Shown in pieces: positions 1-5,461 of a stretch of DNA of 5,541 nt. This DNA comes from Bacillota bacterium (GTDB lineage: Bacteria; Bacillota_I; Bacilli_A; Erysipelotrichales; Erysipelotrichaceae). The notes under the pieces are model-generated. The model made no database searches. It was given only the letters and a program-made list of their open reading frames with translations, and had not been told where the DNA came from. Position numbers and translations under genes: made by a program. The DNA is taken from contig JAEWFZ010000045.1 of NCBI GenBank assembly GCA_023388535.1, positions 1 to 5,541 on the forward strand, written 5' to 3'. The first letter of the stretch is position 1, and each line of letters begins with the position of its first letter.

Positions 1-1
1 C

Positions 2-43
2 AAAAAAAGAGTGAATCTTGATTTGAATGCACTCTTTTCTTTG
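2..43. terminator. Probable bidirectional intrinsic terminator downstream of the isochorismatase-family gene
   Basis: AAAAGAGTG (5-13) pairs perfectly with CACTCTTTT (30-38) around a 16-base loop, and the stem lengthens to about 13 pairs if C39 is bulged. Read on the minus strand, the stem ends in CACTC followed by seven T residues (positions 8 to 2), a canonical intrinsic terminator that would end the transcript of the hydrolase gene. Read on the plus strand, it is followed by TTTTCTTTGATTTTTC, so it could also end a gene lying left of the window. Which direction is used cannot be told from this window. Confidence 0.7.
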
Positions 44-47
44 ATTT

Positions 48-119
48 TTCTAAAACCTCTTTATAGCTGCCTTCTAAAACTTCTTTATAGCGGACAGCTA
101 TTTTTCTAAAACTTCTTTA
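48..119. repeat. Three direct copies of a 16-20 base repeat
   Basis: The unit TTCTAAAACYTCTTTATAGC occurs at 48-67 and 72-91, with one difference between the two. A third copy keeps the first 16 bases (104-119). The separations are 4 and 12 bases. Arms ATAGCTGCC (63-71) and GGACAGCTAT (92-101) are complementary with one bulged base, so the middle copy would sit in the loop of a hairpin. The repeats lie between the stop codon of the minus-strand hydrolase gene and its probable terminator, so they would be in its 3' untranslated region. The spacing and number are unlike a CRISPR array. Function is unknown. Confidence 0.7.
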
Positions 120-126
120 ACGATCC

Positions 127-224
127 TCAAATCTAGATATTTGATTGTTATCTTATCGGGGAGTCTGAACTCATCACACTGTGATTTGTAATCAATACTG
201 TTTAAATAGTTTCAATAATTGAGA
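127..224. other. Non-coding segment with small palindromes, 3' of the hydrolase gene
   Basis: No open frame with a ribosome binding site is visible. Three small dyads can be seen: TCAAAT/ATTTGA (127-132 with 139-144), ATCACA-C-TGTGAT (173-185), and AATAAT-TGAG-ATTATT (214-229), which overlaps the hydrolase stop codon. None is followed by a T-run, so none looks like a terminator. The 173-185 dyad has a one-base centre, too tight for an RNA loop, and would make more sense as a protein-binding site if it has any function. Confidence 0.4.
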
Positions 225-911
225 TTATTTGTCGTACTTGTGTGAATAATCATACATCCAAGCTGGTTCAGGGATATTCTTGCTATTTTCGATTTCTTCA
301 CGAAGTCTTTCAGCAAAAGTAGCTTCTGGTCCATCTGGATCAGCTTCTAAGCTGGCCACATATTCATCAGTTGTCATCAATTTAACACCAATATTTTTCA
401 TGTCAAATAGGTTGGCTTGATGAACTTCAGGTGTTGCTGCATTGGTAGCATCAGTAAGAACGATAACTTCGTAATCTAAAGAGTTAGCATCCCAAACAGT
501 TCCACGAATACAGTTAGGAGTTTGAACACCAGCTAATACTACTTGTTTAACACCAAGACGGCGAAGTAGCATATCTAATTCGGTTTGGAAGAAAGCTGAC
601 CAACGTTGTTTAACGATTTGGTATTCACCATCTATCGGTTTGATAGAATCCATTATTTCAGCACCACGAGTTGCACTAACGCATCCGCCGCCTTTTTGGA
701 TGAAGCCATCGTAGCGAGTTAATTCTACGTCACTTCCGTCTGCTCGATAGTAACGGAATACGTGGAATACTGGAACGTTAGATTTTCTAGTTGCTTCAAG
801 AGCCTTCTCAATGTAAGGCATTGCCTCTAAACCACAATCTACGCGGAAAGGTGCACCGACTTCGTTGAAGTCTTTTTGCATGTCAATGATTATAAATGCA
901 TTTCTAGCCAT
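225..911 (-). CDS. Isochorismatase-family cysteine hydrolase
   Basis: This 228-residue protein belongs to the isochorismatase-like hydrolase superfamily, cytosolic enzymes that cleave amide, ureido or enol-ether bonds through a cysteine nucleophile. The three expected catalytic residues are visible: Asp10 in the N-terminal strand motif FIIIDMQKDF, Lys101 in IVKQRWSAF, and Cys134 in GVQTPNCIRGTVWDA. The core ends near residue 185. Beyond it is a charged tail rich in Glu and Asp, ending in an aromatic segment (PAWMYDYSHKYDK), which makes the protein longer than the usual 180-200 residues. No signal peptide or membrane segment is seen. The start is supported by AAAAGGAGG (927-919), seven bases upstream of ATG. 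The sequence around the cysteine (TPNCIRGT) recalls the amidohydrolase branch (biuret hydrolase, RutB-like, carbamoylsarcosine amidase) more than true isochorismatases, but the substrate cannot be assigned. No enterobactin, pyrimidine or nicotinamide genes are nearby to guide it. It is transcribed divergently from ppdK. Confidence 0.9.
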   Translation of the reverse strand: MARNAFIIIDMQKDFNEVGAPFRVDCGLEAMPYIEKALEATRKSNVPVFHVFRYYRADGSDVELTRYDGFIQKGGGCVSATRGAEIMDSIKPIDGEYQIVKQRWSAFFQTELDMLLRRLGVKQVVLAGVQTPNCIRGTVWDANSLDYEVIVLTDATNAATPEVHQANLFDMKNIGVKLMTTDEYVASLEADPDGPEATFAERLREEIENSKNIPEPAWMYDYSHKYDK

Positions 912-918
912 TTGATTT

Positions 919-927
919 CCTCCTTTT
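919..927 (-). promoter_or_regulatory. Ribosome binding site of the hydrolase gene
   Basis: On the minus strand, AAAAGGAGG lies seven bases before the ATG at 911-909. It is a near-perfect Shine-Dalgarno sequence and fixes the start codon. Confidence 0.85.
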
Positions 928-944
928 ACTAAAATGCTAAGTCT

Positions 945-973
945 ATGATATCAGTATATTCTAAGCCGGTCAA
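945..973 (-). promoter_or_regulatory. SigmaA-type promoter of the hydrolase gene
   Basis: Read on the minus strand, -35 TTGACC (973-968) and -10 TATCAT (950-945) are separated by 17 bases. Each hexamer matches the vegetative consensus at five of six positions. Transcription would begin near 938, giving an untranslated leader of about 27 bases that contains only the ribosome binding site. The promoter is divergent from that of ppdK, with about 275 bases between the two -35 boxes. Confidence 0.7.
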
Positions 974-1230
974 CTAAAAACATAGTTTGTTCACAAAATC
1001 AATTAAACTTTAGAATTCAAGGCGAACCATTTTTGTATAAATTTTGAATAATTCCTAGTTTAGAACGAAAGATGAATTTGTGAATTCCTATACTTAATTC
1101 TGTTTAACGAGGAGTCTCTTAATTTATCAATTCTAAGATCTACTATCTTTAGGTTTAGCGTACTATAGCTGTACCAGTTTTTAATATGTAATCATTAAAA
1201 AAATATTAAGTTTAGTAAAAGTCAGTATAT
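974..1230. other. AT-rich divergent intergenic region without a gene
   Basis: No start codon in this stretch opens more than a few codons behind a ribosome binding site on either strand. Weak structures are present: GAATT-TGTG-AATTC (1074-1087), an imperfect CTAAGAT/ATCTTTAG hairpin (1133-1152), and two direct copies of AATTCCTA (1050-1057 and 1083-1090). None has a terminator T-run and I recognise no riboswitch or RNA gene. It probably serves as spacer and regulatory DNA between two divergent promoters, and may include curved A/T-rich DNA. Confidence 0.5.
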
Positions 1231-1277
1231 TAATGTAACATTATTAAATTGAAAACAACAGGTCCGTATGTTACAAT
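1231..1277. promoter_or_regulatory. Inverted operator-like pair bracketing the ppdK promoter
   Basis: TGTAACA (1234-1240) and its reverse complement TGTTACA (1269-1275) face each other, with 28 bases between them. Counting flanks, 1232-1241 and the complement of 1268-1277 match at 9 of 10 positions. The left copy is itself a palindrome (TAATGTAACATTA, 1231-1243) sitting five bases before the -35 box, and the right copy overlaps the -10 box. The layout suggests one regulator binding two sites, with the right one able to block polymerase. Both cores come close to the CcpN consensus I recall (TRTGHYATAYW), with two mismatches in each, so a gluconeogenic repressor of that kind is one candidate. 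No regulator gene is in the window. Confidence 0.4.
1249..1277 (+). promoter_or_regulatory. Strong sigmaA promoter of ppdK with extended -10
   Basis: The -35 box TTGAAA (1249-1254) and -10 box TACAAT (1272-1277) are separated by 17 bases. Each has five of six consensus positions, and a TG one base before the -10 (1269-1270) makes it an extended -10. Transcription would start near 1284, leaving a leader of about 52 bases before the ATG at 1336. No terminator or riboswitch-like fold is visible in that leader. Confidence 0.8.
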
Positions 1278-1325
1278 ATCCATGTAAATTCTGCGTTTTA
1301 ATAGTAATAAAAGTAGAATAATGAC

Positions 1326-1331
1326 AGGAGG
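1326..1331 (+). promoter_or_regulatory. Ribosome binding site deciding the ppdK start
   Basis: AGGAGG lies four bases before the ATG at 1336. The spacing is short but workable. The in-frame ATG at 1321 has no purine-rich site upstream and itself overlaps this Shine-Dalgarno region, so 1336 is the preferred start. Confidence 0.85.
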
Positions 1332-1335
1332 ATAT

Positions 1336-3966
1336 ATGTCAAAGAAATTAGTTTATTTGTTTTCTGAAGGTAATGGCACAATGCGAGAGTTGCTTGGTGG
1401 AAAAGGTGCCAACTTGTCTGAAATGACTAGTTTAGGATTACCAGTTCCAGAAGGTTTTGTAGTAACTACAGAAGCGTGCAACGATTACTATGCTCAAGGC
1501 GAAGTAATTTCTGAAGAGATGAAATCTCAAGTTTTCGAGTATTTGGAAAAACTAGAATCGATTAGTGGAAAGAGATTTGGGAGTATTGAAAATCCTTTAT
1601 TAGTTTCAGTACGTTCAGGTTCGAGAGCAAGTATGCCAGGTATGATGGATACGATTTTGAACCTAGGTCTAAACGACGAGGTTGTCGAAGCCTTAGCAAA
1701 ACTGACTCAAAATGATCGTTTTGCTTATGATAGTTATCGACGTTTTATCCAAATGTATTCCGATGTTGTTATGGGTATTGATCCGTTACTTTTCGATGAT
1801 GTATTGGATAAACAGAAAGAAAAACAAAATGTACATCTAGATACTGATTTAACTGCAGAAGATTTAAAAGAAATAGTTTCAGAATTTAAAGAAATCTATC
1901 GAAGAGAGATGAATGAAGAATTCCCGATGGATGCAAAAACACAATTAATCAATGCAATTGAAGCTGTCTTTAAATCATGGAATAACGATCGAGCCGTATA
2001 TTATCGTCGGATTAATGATATTCCTTCAGAATGGGGAACGGCGGTTAATGTTCAAACCATGGTATTTGGGAATATGGGTGAAGATTGTGCGACAGGTGTT
2101 GCTTTTACTCGAAATCCTGCAACTGGAGAAAATAAACTTTATGGAGAGTTTTTAATTAACGCACAAGGAGAAGACGTTGTAGCTGGAATAAGAACTCCAC
2201 ATCCGGTAGAAGATTTAAAAGAGCTTATGCCAGAAATGCACGATCAATTACTAAATATTGGAATTAATTTAGAAAAGCATTTCAAAAATATGCAAGACTT
2301 AGAGTTCACAGTCGAAAATGGTAAACTCTACATTTTACAAACACGTAATGGAAAGCGGACTGCTCAGTCAGCTTTAAAGATTGCTGTTGATCTCGTCGAT
2401 GAAGAGCTAATTACAAAACAAGAAGCACTTATGCAAATTGATCCTAAACAATTAGTTACATTGCTCCATCCAAAATTTGATGACAAAGAGTTAAAATCAC
2501 ATACTCCAATTGGTAAAGGCCTTGCTGCTTCACCAGGTGCTGCCACCGGTAAAGTTGTCTTAGATGCCGAAAAAGCCAAAGAGTGGACCGACAATGGTGA
2601 AAAAGTAGTTCTTGTCCGTTTAGAAACTTCTCCAGAAGACATTGAAGGAATGCACTTATCAGAAGGTATACTAACAGCTCGTGGTGGTATGACTTCACAT
2701 GCTGCTGTTGTCGCTCGTGGTATGGGAACACCTTGTGTTGCCGGATGCGGTGATATCGTCTTCAATGAAACTGGTTTTACACTCGGTGGTGTGAAAGTTG
2801 AAGAAGGCGACTACATCTCTCTAGACGGTGCTACAGGTAATGTCTATGCAGGCAAAATTAAGTCAACTCCTGTAGAAATTTCTGGAGATTTCAAACGTTT
2901 TATGTCTTGGGCAGATGAATTTAGAAATTTAGGAATCATGATGAATGCGGATACCGCATCAGATGCTCAACAAGGAATCGATTTTGGGGCTGAAGGTATT
3001 GGTTTAGTTCGTACAGAACATATGTTCTTTGAAACTAACAGAATTAGAGCCATTCGTGAAATGATTATTGCTGACACGGATGAGGATCGTCAAAAAGCGT
3101 TAGATACTATTTTACCAATGCACACAGAAGACTTTATTAAGATTTTTGAAGTTACAAAAGCTTTACCAGTAACCATTCGTTATTTGGATCCACCACTACA
3201 CGAATTCTTACCGAAAGATGATAATCAGTTAAAAGTAATAGCTGAGGAAACCGGTCATGAACTTCAAGTCATTCGAGATAAGGTAATCAGTTTACACGAA
3301 CAAAACCCAATGATGGGACACAGAGGTTGCCGATTAGCCGTTTCATATCCGGAAATTACGATTATGCAAACTAAAGCAATCATTGGCGCAGCGGCAAAAG
3401 TTAAACAAGAATTAGGTCATGATGTAAAAGTTGAACTCATGGTTCCATTAGTAAATGATCGGATTGAATTTGAGTTCTTATACGAAATCATTGAAGACAC
3501 AGTAAAAGAAGTTATTGCAGAAACCGGCGTTGAAGTTCACTATCTAATTGGAACATGTATGGAAACTCCAAGAGCTTGTTTAATGGCTGATGAAATTGCT
3601 CAGAAATCGACCTTCTTCTCTTACGGTACTAATGACTTAACTCAAATGACCTATGGATATTCACGCGATGATGCCGCAAAATTCTTGAAGGACTATTACA
3701 ATAGAGATATCATGGATTTCGACCCATTCCAAAGAATTGATTTCAAAGGAGTTGGCGAGTTAATTAAAATTGGTAATGAGCGCGGTAGAAAGACAAACGA
3801 AAAATTAAAAATTGGAATTTGTGGTGAACATGCTGCGGATCCTCTAACAATTCATTTCTTAGAAAGTGTTGATTTCACTTACATATCTATTTCGCCGTTC
3901 CAGGTTCCAGTAGCACGTTTAGCAGCAGCTCAAGCAGCTATTGACAATTCGTTTAAGAATCAATAA
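1336..3966 (+). CDS. ppdK: Pyruvate, phosphate dikinase
   Basis: PPDK reversibly converts ATP, phosphate and pyruvate to AMP, pyrophosphate and phosphoenolpyruvate. It is cytosolic and acts either in gluconeogenesis or as a pyrophosphate-saving glycolytic step. The protein is 876 residues from the chosen ATG, the usual bacterial length. Domain order is intact. The N-terminal ATP-grasp domain (about 1-340) includes GGKGANLSEM, SVRSGSRASMPGMMDT and the ELQ-type nucleotide region near LEFTVENGKLYILQTR. The swivelling phosphohistidine domain (about 385-510) carries GGMTSHAAVVARG, with catalytic His455 and Thr453. The C-terminal TIM barrel binds pyruvate/PEP, with GLVRTEHMFF, RYLDPPLHEF, NPMMGHRGCR, SYGTNDLTQ and the active-site Cys829 in GICGEHAADP. 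His455 matches the residue number known for the Clostridium symbiosum enzyme. Another ATG lies five codons upstream but lacks a ribosome binding site. The gene is monocistronic by appearance, with its own promoter and terminator. Thr453, the residue modified by the PPDK regulatory protein in other organisms, is present, but no gene for that protein is adjacent. Confidence 0.98.
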   Translation: MSKKLVYLFSEGNGTMRELLGGKGANLSEMTSLGLPVPEGFVVTTEACNDYYAQGEVISEEMKSQVFEYLEKLESISGKRFGSIENPLLVSVRSGSRASMPGMMDTILNLGLNDEVVEALAKLTQNDRFAYDSYRRFIQMYSDVVMGIDPLLFDDVLDKQKEKQNVHLDTDLTAEDLKEIVSEFKEIYRREMNEEFPMDAKTQLINAIEAVFKSWNNDRAVYYRRINDIPSEWGTAVNVQTMVFGNMGEDCATGVAFTRNPATGENKLYGEFLINAQGEDVVAGIRTPHPVEDLKELMPEMHDQLLNIGINLEKHFKNMQDLEFTVENGKLYILQTRNGKRTAQSALKIAVDLVDEELITKQEALMQIDPKQLVTLLHPKFDDKELKSHTPIGKGLAASPGAATGKVVLDAEKAKEWTDNGEKVVLVRLETSPEDIEGMHLSEGILTARGGMTSHAAVVARGMGTPCVAGCGDIVFNETGFTLGGVKVEEGDYISLDGATGNVYAGKIKSTPVEISGDFKRFMSWADEFRNLGIMMNADTASDAQQGIDFGAEGIGLVRTEHMFFETNRIRAIREMIIADTDEDRQKALDTILPMHTEDFIKIFEVTKALPVTIRYLDPPLHEFLPKDDNQLKVIAEETGHELQVIRDKVISLHEQNPMMGHRGCRLAVSYPEITIMQTKAIIGAAAKVKQELGHDVKVELMVPLVNDRIEFEFLYEIIEDTVKEVIAETGVEVHYLIGTCMETPRACLMADEIAQKSTFFSYGTNDLTQMTYGYSRDDAAKFLKDYYNRDIMDFDPFQRIDFKGVGELIKIGNERGRKTNEKLKIGICGEHAADPLTIHFLESVDFTYISISPFQVPVARLAAAQAAIDNSFKNQ

Positions 3967-3969
3967 TAT
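3941..3969 (+). promoter_or_regulatory. Candidate promoter across the ppdK stop codon
   Basis: A perfect -35 TTGACA (3941-3946) is followed after exactly 17 bases by TAATAT (3964-3969), a fair -10 with four of six consensus bases including the key first T, second A and last T. The -35 lies inside the last ppdK codons and the -10 starts at the stop codon. Transcription would begin near 3976, ahead of the intrinsic terminator at 3994-4026. Transcripts must therefore read through it to reach the membrane-protein genes, or end as an RNA of about 50 bases. The -35 could be a coding coincidence (Ile-Asp-Asn codons). Confidence 0.4.
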
Positions 3970-3993
3970 TTATCTTAAATAATGTCATTTATT

Positions 3994-4026
3994 AAAGGAT
4001 TTCATTTTAATGAAATCCTTTTTCTT
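3994..4026 (+). terminator. Intrinsic terminator after ppdK
   Basis: AAAGGATTTCAT (3994-4005) and ATGAAATCCTTT (4010-4021) form a perfect 12-pair stem with a TTTA loop. The stem ends in a T-run reading TTTTTCTT (4019-4026). It starts 27 bases after the ppdK stop codon and ends 25 bases before the next start codon, so ppdK is insulated, at least partly, from the genes to its right. The A-run on the left makes weak function in reverse possible. Confidence 0.9.
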
Positions 4027-4051
4027 GTTGATATTGAAAGGATGTGGTTAG

Positions 4052-4705
4052 ATGGAAATATCTAATTTTCAGAAATGGATATTATATATATCTTTGGTTT
4101 TAACGCTTATTTTTGTTGGTATAGTTTTCTTTCAAAGCTTTGGTTTGTTTATCAATCTGATAATTGGTCTAATGTTTGGTATTGTCATGAGAAACTCAGA
4201 TTTTTCTTTTACTGCGAATTTACGTGATATAGTACATCATAAAAAATATCAATCTTCTTTAAATTTTTTCAAAATGGTTTTATTAACGTTACTTGGGATT
4301 CATGTGGTAATTTTTGTTAAATCTTCTTTGTCTTTGTTTGATTGGAATTTTTATTTAAATGAACCTACAACCGTCTCACTAGCGTTTTTTATAGGTTCGG
4401 TAATCTTTGGTATTGGTATTTCCATCATGGGTTCTGCGGGATCTGGTTTTATGAAAAAAGCAGTCTCTGGACATAAAGAATTCATTTTCGGGTTATTCTT
4501 TTATTTCGTTGGTTCGATTATCGGAGTTTGCTTTAGAGAAATAACATTGATTTACTTTCCTAGCGGGAAACTTTACATGCCTACGTTATTAGGCTGGCCA
4601 TTAGCTTTAATGGTCCAGACCGGTTTAATTATGTTAGTTATTTTTACGTTAACTAAAATTACAGCAAAGGAGATCAAGGATGATACAAAAAATATTAGAT
4701 CATAA
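4052..4705 (+). CDS. YeeE/YedE-family membrane protein, N-terminal half, signature cysteines replaced
   Basis: This 217-residue integral membrane protein has about six hydrophobic segments (roughly 9-28, 30-46, 72-92, 108-128, 143-163 and 178-202). It resembles the first half of YeeE/YedE (TsuA-type) transporters, which bring thiosulfate or related sulfur compounds across the membrane. Two family signatures are recognisable: RNSDFSFTANLRD (47-59), corresponding to the usual R-GFCFT-RD, and GIGISIMGSAGSG (120-132), corresponding to G-GM-LAGGC-SG. In both, the cysteine is absent, with Ser52 and Ala129 in its place. The only cysteine is Cys160, outside the motifs. ATG at 4052 is preceded by AAAGGATG (4037-4044). 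The gene overlaps the next one by 26 bases, so the two are translated from one message and probably form one transporter. The family assignment rests on motif recall, not a search. Without the cysteines, thiosulfate transport should not be assumed. No convincing promoter lies between the ppdK terminator and this gene. Confidence 0.75.
   Translation: MEISNFQKWILYISLVLTLIFVGIVFFQSFGLFINLIIGLMFGIVMRNSDFSFTANLRDIVHHKKYQSSLNFFKMVLLTLLGIHVVIFVKSSLSLFDWNFYLNEPTTVSLAFFIGSVIFGIGISIMGSAGSGFMKKAVSGHKEFIFGLFFYFVGSIIGVCFREITLIYFPSGKLYMPTLLGWPLALMVQTGLIMLVIFTLTKITAKEIKDDTKNIRS
4666..4672 (+). promoter_or_regulatory. Ribosome binding site inside the upstream gene
   Basis: AAAGGAG lies seven bases before the ATG at 4680 and within the last codons of the upstream membrane-protein gene. 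It shows that the second half is initiated on its own and argues that the split is a real two-gene arrangement, with likely translational coupling. Confidence 0.8.
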
Positions 4706-5198
4706 GTTTAGTCTCAAAGCCTCTTATCGATTAATTGCTATATTAGGTATTATCTATTTTATGTTTAATACTAGAGTAATCGCTACCGCAATGCCATTGA
4801 GTTTGCTTGGATATAAAATTTTCTCCTTCTTTGGTATTAACTTTGACAGTTTTACTTTGTTTCCGGATTCATTGAAAAACAGCATCACTGAATCGTCTTT
4901 CTTAAATCCGGTTTTAGTTTTGATATTTGGTTATATGATTGGAATATGGTTGGTCTCCTTAGCGAAGGAACCATATCGATTAAAGGATAAAATTTCATTA
5001 AGAAAGTTTATGAAACTAGCTATGGGTGGTTTATTTGTTGGCATAGGGGTACAATGCATTTATGGCGCAAATATTGGTGAAGTTTACGGAGCTATTAGTA
5101 TGCTTTCGTTATCAGGATGGATTGTTGTTATAGGTAGTGGTTTAGGCTTATGGATTGGGAAACCATTATTTAATTGGTTTGAAAAAACAGATAAATAA
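4680..5198 (+). CDS. YeeE/YedE-family membrane protein, C-terminal half, signature cysteine replaced
   Basis: This 172-residue membrane protein has about four hydrophobic segments (roughly 15-32, 75-94, 112-130 and 138-160). It resembles the second half of YeeE/YedE transporters. The diagnostic stretch runs from Gly116 to Trp147: GGLFVGIGVQCIYGANIG, followed by a segment ending SLSGW. It aligns without gaps to the family pattern GG-LMG-GA-LA-GCN-G then SL-GW. The cysteine of the GCN-G motif is Ala130. Another cysteine, Cys126, lies four residues earlier at a normally hydrophobic position. The N-terminus is basic and the loop between the first two segments (about 50-74) is long. The start at 4680 has a good ribosome binding site and overlaps the upstream gene by 26 bases in another frame. 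The two proteins total 389 residues, a little longer than a fused YeeE of about 350. The substrate is unknown. Confidence 0.75.
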   Translation: MIQKILDHKFSLKASYRLIAILGIIYFMFNTRVIATAMPLSLLGYKIFSFFGINFDSFTLFPDSLKNSITESSFLNPVLVLIFGYMIGIWLVSLAKEPYRLKDKISLRKFMKLAMGGLFVGIGVQCIYGANIGEVYGAISMLSLSGWIVVIGSGLGLWIGKPLFNWFEKTDK

Positions 5199-5236
5199 CT
5201 AGCAACAAGAATGATATGTTTTACTTTACAGACACA

Positions 5237-5265
5237 ACTAGCTCCTGGTGAATAGAGGAACTAGT
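5237..5265. repeat. Imperfect inverted repeat after the membrane-protein operon
   Basis: ACTAGCTCCT (5237-5246) and AGGAACTAGT (5256-5265) pair over 10 positions with one C-A mismatch and a nine-base loop. No T-run follows, so it is not a standard terminator. It may be a stabilising 3' hairpin or a protein site. Confidence 0.45.
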
Positions 5266-5290
5266 ATAACAGAGCTTAAAACAATTCTAG

Positions 5291-5345
5291 AAACAACGAT
5301 ACTAAGTTGTTTTCCTTATCATGGAAGAAACTTAGTATATTCTTA
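5291..5345 (+). terminator. Long hairpin, possible terminator with weak T-run, plus competing hairpin
   Basis: ATACTAAGTT (5299-5308) pairs perfectly with AACTTAGTAT (5329-5338). The stem continues inward as TTTTCC/GGAAGA (5310-5315 with 5323-5328) after one bulged G, giving about 16 pairs with a seven-base loop. It is followed by ATTCTTATT, only moderately T-rich, so it could end the membrane-protein operon weakly. An overlapping hairpin, AAACAAC (5291-5297) with GTTGTTT (5306-5312), uses some of the same bases, so the two cannot form together. Confidence 0.45.
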
Positions 5346-5416
5346 TTGAATTAATAATTAATATTTTGAGAATTTTAGTAAAATTGTAAATTAAAAAGTT
5401 AAACTGGAGTTTCAAA

Positions 5417-5442
5417 GATAAAGTCCATATAATTGTGTAAAA
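5417..5442 (+). repeat. Left terminal inverted repeat of the IS256-family element
   Basis: The first 26 bases of the element match the form of the IS256 inverted repeat from memory (GATAAAGTCC, then TATAATTGTGTAAAA). The partner repeat lies outside the window, so the exact inner boundary is approximate. Confidence 0.8.
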
Positions 5443-5461
5443 GTAAAAGGGCCATAGGCTC

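Noticed and set aside
48..119. The three left-hand repeats as a CRISPR array
   Set aside because: The repeats are only 16-20 bases, with spacers of 4 and 12 bases. This does not fit CRISPR unit sizes, and no cas gene is present.
225..911. Nicotinamidase as the function of the minus-strand hydrolase
   Set aside because: The metal-binding Asp-x-His...His set typical of nicotinamidases is not seen at the expected place after the first strand.
1268..1321. A 17-residue open frame in the ppdK leader, possible leader peptide
   Set aside because: Its ATG overlaps the -10 box, so it would not be on the transcript from the predicted start near 1284, and it has no ribosome binding site.
1321..1335. 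An in-frame ATG at 1321 that would add five residues to PPDK
   Set aside because: It has no ribosome binding site upstream and overlaps the AGGAGG that serves the ATG at 1336. Starting at 1336 also puts the catalytic histidine at residue 455, as in the Clostridium symbiosum enzyme.
1952..2155. A 67-codon plus-strand open frame inside ppdK
   Set aside because: It is out of frame within a conserved region, with no ribosome binding site and no recognisable product.
2364..2765. Long antisense open frames inside ppdK (133 codons at 2364-2765 and 91 codons at 2456-2731)
   Set aside because: They lie opposite the conserved swivelling domain, have no family resemblance or ribosome binding site, and are explained as reverse-strand shadows of the PPDK codons.
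4666..4710. The two transporter halves as one gene broken by a frameshift or sequencing error
   Set aside because: The second frame has its own well-placed ribosome binding site and ATG, and both proteins have sensible hydrophilic ends at the junction. A recent frameshift would not be expected to create these, though only comparison with relatives can settle it.
5211..5255. A 14-residue open frame after the transporter operon
   Set aside because: It has no ribosome binding site, is very short and its end overlaps the imperfect inverted repeat.
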